From Elysia chlorotica (Eukaryota; Mollusca; Gastropoda; Plakobranchidae), in the NCBI GenBank assembly GCA_003991915.1, contig RQTK01000314.1, positions 386,480 through 450,479 of the forward strand: 64,000 nucleotides of DNA. Reading direction: 5' to 3'. Position numbers and translations under genes: made by a program. This document shows positions 55,869 through 64,000 of this stretch, piece by piece (position 1 is the first letter of the stretch; every line of letters starts with the position of its first letter). Under the pieces are notes generated by a model. The model was not told the origin of the DNA and did not search any database. It was given only the letters and a program-made list of their open reading frames with translations.

Positions 55869-56105
55869 ACGCTCTGGGTACCAGACGTCCATGGTATCTA
55901 AGTACCGACACAGTCACCGTGTCGACTTCCATCATGTTTTATATCCCAGGATTTTTATATGCAGGACATCTGGTCACATTAAAACTGACACCGACGCAAC
56001 CAGCAGGGGACGAAATTGGACTAAATAAACTTGCTTGACCTTGGGATGGAACCTGGTACCTCTTGTAAAATCCCAACCCTCTACCACTTCGGTATGGACG
56101 CCCCC
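55869..56105 (-). repeat. SINE copy, head type B, rearranged 3' part
   Basis: The head (rc of ccaaccctctaccacttcgg) and front body (rc of actgacaccgacgcaaccag) are clear; the 3' half is heavily changed. Confidence 0.65.
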
Positions 56106-56593
56106 TTCCCCCACCCCTCCACCTTCTCTCGTAATTAAGAAAAAATGTATTTATGTTTTTTTTTTTTTTAAATAATACACTATCGCCATATTATTTCACA
56201 ATAACGTACAATCCTACATACAGGTACGATAAATTTGCCTTACCATTATTTAAATGACTATAAGAATATAATAATGTTTTCTATAAAATAAAACAATTAT
56301 TTGTGCACAGTTGTATATAGCGTATAGAAGAGTTCGGTGAAGGGTGAGCTATTTCGGATGGCTAATCGGTCCTGCTGGTATAGAAGTCGATAACGTGCAC
56401 TTTAGGCAAATCGCTAGGTAGGGTGGGCGAGGAAGCTACAAGGCCCATGTGTACATCATTATCTGCATGAGTTTTACTTGATAACTTTGCAGTATAAATA
56501 ATTCCCCCATTTTCTCAGTGAACACGCGGTACATTTGATCAACTGAGTTTTCATTGCAAACAGTCGCACACTGCACACACATATACCGCCCAT

Positions 56594-56697
56594 ACACACA
56601 CACACACACACACACACAGTTTGAAACAGACCAAAATTAACAAATTGCCTCTCGTGTTCACACCCGCCCCCCCCCCCCCCCCCCCAAAAAAAAAAAA
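56594..56697. repeat. CA array followed by C-run and A-run
   Basis: Cacaca at 56594-56618, then a C tract and an A tract at 56665-56697. Confidence 0.9.
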
Positions 56698-56952
56698 AAG
56701 AACAAAATGTGCCTCTTGTATCCTTCAAAGTGCAAGATCTTTGTTATTAGGCAGAGCTAATTCAGGTGTATATTTATTATTCTTGAACAAAGGTTCACTT
56801 AACGAAAATAACAATACTTTAAACCCCCAAAATCACGCTCTTATTTAAGTTTTTCTTTTTTGGAAACACAAAAGACGCAATAGACTGAATAGTGAAATGA
56901 TAATGAATGGCATTTATATTGCGCATACTCAAAGTTGGTTGGTTGGTTGGTT

Positions 56953-57191
56953 GGTTTTAACGTCCAACATCAGCAACTTATGGCTATATCGTGGACGGGC
57001 CCCAAGACGGACGTCTGACAATTTTATGTGCTGCCACACACGAGACAGGGTGGGGATACCATGACTCCTGTCTCAGCCGGTCACATTATACTGACACCGA
57101 CCCAACCAGTAGGGATTGCAACAGCCATGATTCGAACTCGGGACCTTTTGCGTCGGAAGCCGATGTTCTACCCCTGGGCCACCGCGCCCCC
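56953..57191 (-). repeat. SINE copy, head type A, near full length
   Basis: Minus-strand copy with the tail (rc of taacgtccaacatcagcaac), full body and head (rc of gcgtcggaagccgatgttct, then gggccaccgcgcc). It is among the best-preserved copies, and a ggtt array adjoins its tail at 56937-56954. Confidence 0.92.
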
Positions 57192-57199
57192 CGCATACT

Positions 57200-58166
57200 C
57201 AAAGAGAAAAAAAAACAACAAAATTGAATAAAACATTAATAGTCCAACACACAAACCAATACAAATTTTAGCATTCAGCATCTTACACGACACGAGAATA
57301 TATATGCTAGAGATGTAAATAGAATAATAATAATAAAACAGAATTTAAGATTGTGCCCATGACAATGGTACAAATATAAAAATTATATAAAGTTTAACGT
57401 CTCTCCTTTTTTTCTTGTTAAAACCATATACTTTAAAAAATACTGCTTTAATTGACTTCTAAAACTATCTGCTTTGTCCGGGTCTCGGAGTTTCTGGGGA
57501 AGGGAATTCCATTATTATGATTGAACCATAGTAAGGAAAATCTGACACCAAAAGATTTTTAAGTTGCTTTTTGCTATAACGCCAAAGAGTCATTTGACGA
57601 CCGTAACGCTCGTTTCGGCTGGTACAAATTCAACATTTTTTATATACCCTGGCGCAGCACCATGTAGACATTTGTGGCACAAAACTGCACATTTGTAATC
57701 AATACGCTGCACCATGGGTAAAACCAGTGCAGTTTAAAGTAGTTAAAGGTCGTGTTGATTTAAAATATCATGGTTGTGTTTGCCTGATCTCCTTGATACC
57801 TCGCTAATCTCGGTGTCGGTAACTGCTCTTGTTTTGCAGTCATTATGTCGACTTTGATTTTTGTTTCCAATGGAGGTACCGTTTTCTAAATCCCAACAAA
57901 AGTGCTCCGCATCGAGGCTCTATTTTATAAAATGTTAATGTTCTGTTGTGGGTTCAAACTTTCTCTTCCCAGTCATTCTCCTGCATTTTAAACATTTCCA
58001 ATTCTCGAATAAGTCTAACTCCTCCATATTATTTTTTTAAACATTTCGACCTTTTTTGTCTCTTGGTGCAGCACAGTTTAAATCTCAAATTCTTATGATT
58101 CAGTCATTCTGCTTATTGTTTCACATCTATTTTTCAATCTCTATCCTTTATCTTGAAAAATTTGTC

Positions 58167-58215
<49 letters not shown>

Positions 58216-58970
58216 TTGTCTCTACCTCTATCCTTATACCTCCCCCTGTTATCCTCATAACGTATTACATTTGATTCTTCTATTGTATTCCTTTTTATCT
58301 CATGCATGGGTTACACTTCTTCTTTTGGTGTTCATCAAACGTTAACACATTATTTCATTCTCCTCATTCTATCAGACTCAAATATCCGGAGATTTGGGTT
58401 CTGGTTCACTCCAATTCCTCCCCACTACCTTAGGCATTGCTACATATTTTAGATAATTCAACACTGAAAGAAATTCCCAATTGATGTGTCCAAATTCGAA
58501 TATTTCAGTGTCGACTCTTCACCTTTAACTTTTATTTTTTTCTTTTATTTTAATCTCCCACACATTCTGAACCATGTTTTCCAAGTTAAACGTCAAGCTA
58601 TTTGATCCTTCTTTTTCATTTAGTTCTATTTGCTTTAATTCACACCAATACCAATATATCGTGGGCTATGGGTTCCAAGTCCCTTACTACAGTTTCGATC
58701 CTCTATTCTAAACATCTGTTTTTCAGCCTTATTTTATACCGTATGTTTTCATTTCTATCCCCACATTTTAACCTTTCTCCTCAAAGTACATTGGATTCTT
58801 ATATTGTATTCGATTTTGTCTCATGTACGGGTTTCACTCTCCTATTTTTAATCCACCCCATTTTAACGCATTAGATTAGTTAACCTGATTGTATCACTCC
58901 CAAATAATCAGAGATGTGACTTCTGGCCCACCTTTATACAAGTTATATCCACCATCTTTTAGATTGATTT
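57200..58970. other. No gene recognised
   Basis: T-rich sequence with a CT array at 58167-58213. Open frames such as 58602-58874 are pyrimidine-driven and unsupported. Confidence 0.4.
58167..58213. repeat. CT microsatellite
   Basis: Uninterrupted ctctct run. Confidence 0.95.
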
Positions 58971-58974
58971 CTAC

Positions 58975-60240
58975 TTAAAGTATTTTAAAACGTAGCTGCA
59001 GACGATCCATCCTTGTCAGAAAGAAGAGACAGAACTATCCTTACAATATGCAGTCAATTTAAAATCTAAAATCTCATCCTGACAATCCTGCCTTTGACCC
59101 TGTTTTCCACCCAACTTATTCTAATCTTTATCGAACGCGATCCCACCCAGCCATACCTCGACCCCCGCCCCCCCCCCCCCCCCCCCCCCCCCCCCTTTGG
59201 AATTCGTGTTCAGCAGCTCCATCTGGAAATCGACTTAGACACTAACTCTATTCAAGAAGACAAATTTTCGGAAATCCCTCCCTGGACGCTAAAAGACCAG
59301 GAAGCATTCTTGACCTGGCAGCTCTCCAGAAGGACAAAACCCCTCCAGAAGTATATAGAGAAAAGTTTGAACAAATCATAGAAAATCATTCCGATCACTA
59401 TCTACTTTTCACTGACGGGTCTAAAGATGAGACCTGTGTCGAAGATCCCTGCCACTCATCCTCAGCAAATAAATGCTGCGGGGTGAGGGCGAAGGCGTCC
59501 ATAATTATTTACTGCGGAGACAGTAGCCCTGTGCATGGCACTCGACACTGTGTCCACCTCAAGAAAAGACACATTTTTAATCCTCTCTGACTCGCTCTCT
59601 CTGGTGAAAGCGGTGGGGGAGGCAAACTCCAAAAATCCAAAAATTATTAAAGTATTACAAACAATTCACAAAATACAGAAAAATTGTAAGAAAATTGTTC
59701 TCTGTTGGATTCCCAGCCATGTTGGAATTTAAGGAAATTAAATGGCTGATTATCTCGCCAAAATTTGGTTTTTTCTTGAACCTACTCAGTTGCATATATC
59801 AGCATTTGATGTTAAGCCAATTATACATTCGTTTTTATGATTAAACTGGAATGCGCGATGTAACAATATGACAACCAACAATTTTCTCTGTGTCCAACCA
59901 CATTTATTTAGCTCACTGGCCAGGAATTTCTCAGGCAAGACGACGAGACCAGGTGGTACTCGATCGAGTCCGACTTGGACATTCTCATCTTACTCACGCT
60001 TTTCTACTGAGAGGTGAAGAGCCTCCACTGTGTCATACCTGCAACTGTCAATTGTCCATTAGTCACATTCTGGTTGATTGTCCGGTTTTTTACCGGGAAA
60101 GAAATATGTACCTGGCTTCCAAGCCTCTAGAGAGCATATTTACTTATGTTAGTCCTCAGCGCCTACTTGGGTACCTGAATGAAATTTAACTGAAATAATC
60201 CTATACATGGATCTTTTATACTACTGTATAATTATACCCT
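58975..60240 (+). pseudogene. Non-LTR retrotransposon 3' part with RNase H and zinc tail
   Basis: The best copy of the family. Its connector region (QKEETELSLQYAVNLKSKIS) near 59015-59080 is interrupted by a poly-C tract at 59163-59195. After it come [20 protein letters not shown] near 59290-59345 and the RNase H domain: [12 protein letters not shown], then VALCMALDTVSTSRKD, FLILSDSLSLVKAV and VLCWIPSHVGI. Past a stop at 59733 the frame continues through MADYLAK to ISQARRRDQVVLDRVRLGHS and the C..C....H....C tail (CHTCNCQLSISHILVDCP, 60030-60085). Several frameshifts and stops show it cannot be active. It is 5' truncated, lacking reverse transcriptase and endonuclease. Confidence 0.85.
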
Positions 60241-60770
60241 TTGCTTTTAACCAAAAATTTTACGCACAATTTTTATGCTTTTACTATTCAGAGAAAAAAG
60301 GAGTCACCGTTGCTACTACAAGAATGTAATAACTGTCTTGGGCACCATGGGCACAACATAGCCGTTACCGTGCTGACCTGCCGTAAGTACAAAATCATGT
60401 ACTCACCTGCAACTGCCAGTTTTCTACAAGTCAATTTTGGTTGACTGTCCGCTATTTCACCGGAATAGAAGCCACTAGAGAGAACATTAATTTTAACAAT
60501 GTAACTAATCGGCGCATAATGACGTTTCTAATCGACATTGATGTATATAACAAAATCTAACTGCGACAATCCTACACACGAATCTTTTCTATACATTCTC
60601 CACTTTTAACTGAGCCTTTTTTTGCACAATTCTTATGCATTTGCCGTTAAGAGAAATAAAGGAACCAGAGTTGCTTCTAGCATAATGTAATAAATATCTT
60701 AAGACATCATAGGAACAACATAGGCGTTACTGTGCTGACGTGATATAAAAACAAACTTAACTTGAACAAC
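60241..60770 (+). repeat. Two tandem copies of the retrotransposon 3' end
   Basis: After the coding end, a 3' UTR (gcacaatttttatgctttta, gggcacaacatagccgttac) runs to about 60390. A second truncated unit then starts within the zinc tail (cacctgcaactgccagtttt, gttgactgtccgct). It repeats the UTR (gcacaattcttatgcatttg, ggaacaacataggcgttact) to about 60760. Confidence 0.75.
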
Positions 60771-61579
60771 AATGCAATAAGCAAAACAGAAGGAAGAAGA
60801 ATAAGAATAAGAAAAACAAGAACAAGAATAAGGAGAACAAGAACAACAGCAACAGCAACAACCATCGATAAACGATCAAGGAATTTTTAATATACATTAA
60901 CTCTTTTAAGCACGGGCGTTGAAGCTCGTTATAAAACCTATGCCTTCAGAGTTCACCATCCTCTAGACACTTGTGAGTTCACGAGATAATTAAATAGTTT
61001 TTCTTGGCTCGAAACTTGCAAGCTCCTGGATTTCTCTTGGCGTTTAATGTACAGCCAGAACTGTGGATTAAAACATTGTTTTTTAATATTATTGTTTCTT
61101 GTTTTGTTTGTATTTAGGTAGCTTTTTATACGTTTTAGCTGCGTTGTTTAACAGCACATAATTATACTTTAGAAATATTTATGACATGCCTATTAAAATT
61201 GCGACACGGCTTGCCAATTTAAGACACTGTTTTTGTTGTTGCTGTTGTTGTTGTTAATGATGTTGTTGTCTTTAATCTACAAAACAATCAAGTCAGCTGA
61301 AACAAGATACCGTTGCGTTTGTTTTTATCATATAAATGTTTCTTGTCTATATGCCTTGTAAACACATGATTATTCCAGAGTTAAGATTAGTTAAGAGCTT
61401 AGCTGATACATTTCCTGTTCATAATAAATATAAACAATACTTTTTGAAAAGCCAATTAAGATGAACATGTTTTGCATATTTAATAGTGTATTGATTACAT
61501 GTACTACTAATTGTTGTTTTGTTCTATTGAATTTATCATATTAATTTTGTTATTGTTTCAAAGTTAACCTTTACTGTTG

Positions 61580-61738
<159 letters not shown>

Positions 61739-61739
61739 T

Positions 61740-62875
61740 AACAGACCAAAGAGCAAATCTTTTAGCTGTCATTAAGAAGCTAGGAAAAGAGGTAACGATT
61801 GTTTTTAGATTTGGAACCTGACACAGCAGTCAAAGATAAAAATATGAATAATCCCCACACAGCCACTAGCAAAAATCTGCTTCATTCCAAGAGAGAGAAA
61901 CAAGTAGCAAAGTGGGTCACCTACATGTGGATTATTTTCATACATGATAGAATCGCTTCGAAAAGCTGGTCGTATTGAAGTAGAACTCGTTCGGGATGAA
62001 TATGTTGGGAAAGAATCGATACTAAGAGTGGGCCATAACGGGACAAAATAAGATCAGAAATTGCCGATTATATCGGGACAGAATCGTTTTAAAAAGAGGG
62101 ACATGTCACTGTGCAATGAGACTATGTCGGCAAATATCAGTTCGAAAAGCGGATCATAATTATCCGCACAGATTAAGTTATGAAAGCAGGTTATGCGGGA
62201 GCGGTATTTTATGTTGGGATAGGAGAGGTTCGAAATGCCGGTAAATATCGAGGACTTGGAGGCTGAATCGAAAGTCGGCCCACAAAAGTGGGTCATGTCA
62301 GGACATACTGAGGGGGTGATCTTTGATGAGATAACAATGTCCAGTCCGACCTGTGTCCTAGATCTCGGGACCTAGTGCTTCTCCCATCAGGGATGCTAAG
62401 TTGTAAGAGTGAGGATTGAGTACAGGGAGAGAAAGATGTAAGGAGGGGCAGGGGGGGGGAGGGTATATGATCGCTCTGGGAGAATCTAGAAGACATTAAT
62501 GGGTTTTCTCGTTGACCACACACACACAATTGGGGGGACGGGGTTAATGGAAAGCCCAGTTGGTAAAGTCTGTAGGGGGAGACAGACAGATATACAGACA
62601 GGAGAGAGAAAGAGAGAGGAGAATATCAAGACTTAGACAGAGACAGGAGGGAGAGAAGGAGAGAGAAAGACAGAAAAAGACGTTGCTGAGAGAGAAAGTG
62701 GGAGAGACTAAGAGAAAAAAGAAAATACGATACATACATGATACAGACTGTAAGAGATGGAAATAAAGAGTGAAGGAAAAAATAACTTAAATTGGAAATA
62801 GTCAAAAAGAATGAGAGAAAAAGAACAGAATTCGAGAGTTAGAAAAAAAACTGGAAAAAAAGGGAGGGAAAGGCG
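61740..62875. other. No gene recognised, GA-rich second half
   Basis: No coding block; a purine-rich stretch (agagagaaagagag type) occupies about 62575-62870. Confidence 0.45.
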
Positions 62876-62879
62876 GTCT

Positions 62880-63015
62880 TCAAGACTCTTTGTCTTATCA
62901 TTTTACCCCCAATTCTTCTGACTCTCTCTTCTCTTATCTACCCCCTATCAAGACTCTTTGTCTTATCATTTTACCCCCAGTTCTTCTGACTCTCTCTTCT
63001 CTTATCTACCCCCTC
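62880..63015 (+). repeat. 68-bp tandem duplication
   Basis: Tcaagactctttgtcttatc to ctaccccct is present twice (62880 and 62948) with one visible base change (ccccaattc / ccccagttc), so the copy is recent. Confidence 0.95.
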
Positions 63016-63053
63016 ATCTATCTCTGCCCCCATCTCATTCTTTGGTTGTCTCC

Positions 63054-63303
63054 TGGGGGGCGCAGTAATCCTGGGGTAGAACATCGGCTTCCGACGCAGG
63101 AGGTCCGTGGTTCGAGCTTTGGCGATTTTGTCCCTTACTGGTTGCGTTAGTGTCGCTTTAATGAGACCGGCTGGGACGGAAATCATAGTATCCCCGCCCT
63201 GTCTCATGTGTAGCAGCACATAACAATTGTCAGACGTCAGTCTTGGGGCCCGTCGACGGTAGAGCCTATATAGGGCTGACGTTGGACGTTAAACCAACTC
63301 AAC
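63054..63303 (+). repeat. SINE copy, head type A, near full length
   Basis: The head ggggggcgcagtaatcctgg to gtccgtggttcgagcttt has a good B box (GGTTCGAG). The body and the tail gacgttggacgttaaaccaa are complete. Confidence 0.93.
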
Positions 63304-64000
63304 TACTTCTTGCCGTCTATATGTCTGTCTGTGCTTCTAAGTGTCTGTATGTATATGAAGTACGTTTGTATGTCCATGTATCATTCTGTGTGTTTGTCTA
63401 TGTGTTTTTATCGGTGCATCTCTCTGTTTGTGCCATTCTGTGTTAGTCCGTCCTCTCCGCTTAGGCATGGTGATACATTTGCGTATAGTCATTTGTGTGT
63501 CCCGATGTCTCTCTGCCTCTGCCTCTATATATCTGTCCGTCTCCCTGTTTCCATTTATCTATCTGTATGTCATTCTGTTCTATATCTCAAAAGACAGTCA
63601 TAATACAGTATATATAAAAGACAGTCATAATACAGTAATTATTATTTATTTTAAATTCACGCAGGCAAATTGCAACCCAACCCAAGAATGTCTTAGAATG
63701 GAGAAAGGGGTTCCATATAAAATTAAGCTGACATGTAGTTTAAAGGAATTGTATTACTCATTGCTTAAGAAAATTTTGTTTTTACTTTTGTGCTTAATAT
63801 TAAACTACACACCGCATGTAAAAAAGAAAAACAAATTTGTTATTTCATAAAATCTAACGTTCTGTTGTCACATTTTTGGCTGCGAGATATAAAGCCCAAG
63901 GGCAAAAGAATTAAGATTGAAAAAATATGCAGTCGGTCCATTGCAAATACCTACCTTGATCCCTTTCAATCCATCTAATTATTAAATAATTAGATGGATT
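63304..64000. other. No gene recognised
   Basis: Pyrimidine-rich tgtctgtctg-like sequence at 63310-63560 gives long open frames without family similarity. A short direct repeat (aaaagacagtcataatacag) lies at 63588-63636. Confidence 0.45.

Overview
The window is eukaryotic animal DNA, most likely from a gastropod mollusc. It is AT-rich, packed with repeats and has long introns with GT/AG borders. It carries two dermatopontin-type genes, a family known from gastropod shell matrix, alongside a housekeeping purine gene. It also holds many copies of a tRNA-derived SINE and relics of non-LTR retrotransposons and DNA transposons. Species identity is an inference; nothing here fixes it below the class level.

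Layout. 1-5.7 kb: SINE copies, an RNase H fragment of a retrotransposon with a SINE nested in it, a badly decayed reverse transcriptase, and a relic of an unrecognised element. 6-10.5 kb: no gene seen. 10.6-25 kb, minus strand: the last nine exons of adenylosuccinate synthetase (AMP synthesis from IMP), whose terminal coding exon is present twice in tandem. Introns of this gene hold a deleted retrotransposon, SINEs and a large GA/G-rich tract. 25.33-30.61 kb: a probable decayed two-gene DNA transposon. It is bounded by short inverted repeats and AT dinucleotides, with a THAP zinc-finger gene on the minus strand and the start of a YqaJ/SWIM-type gene on the plus strand. A MITE and a dispersed repeat lie inside it. 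31.5-32.4 kb: an internally deleted P-element/THAP9-type transposase.

36.4-43.7 kb: two dermatopontin genes in head-to-head orientation. Each has a TATA box, a short untranslated first exon, a 5' UTR intron and one GC-rich coding exon for 180 residues with a signal peptide. The two probable promoters share the same 11-base TATA motif. 43.7-64 kb: no host gene recognised. This part contains microsatellites, a 546-base assembly gap, SINE copies, minisatellites, and RNase H parts of two non-LTR element families.

Working picture: two host loci (AMP synthesis; a secreted matrix protein pair) embedded in transposon-rich DNA. The upstream exons of adenylosuccinate synthetase, which would hold the GTP-binding loop, were not found. 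The most interesting items are the duplicated terminal exon, the two-gene THAP plus YqaJ/SWIM element, the SINE family with two different tRNA-like heads, and the matched promoters of the dermatopontin pair.
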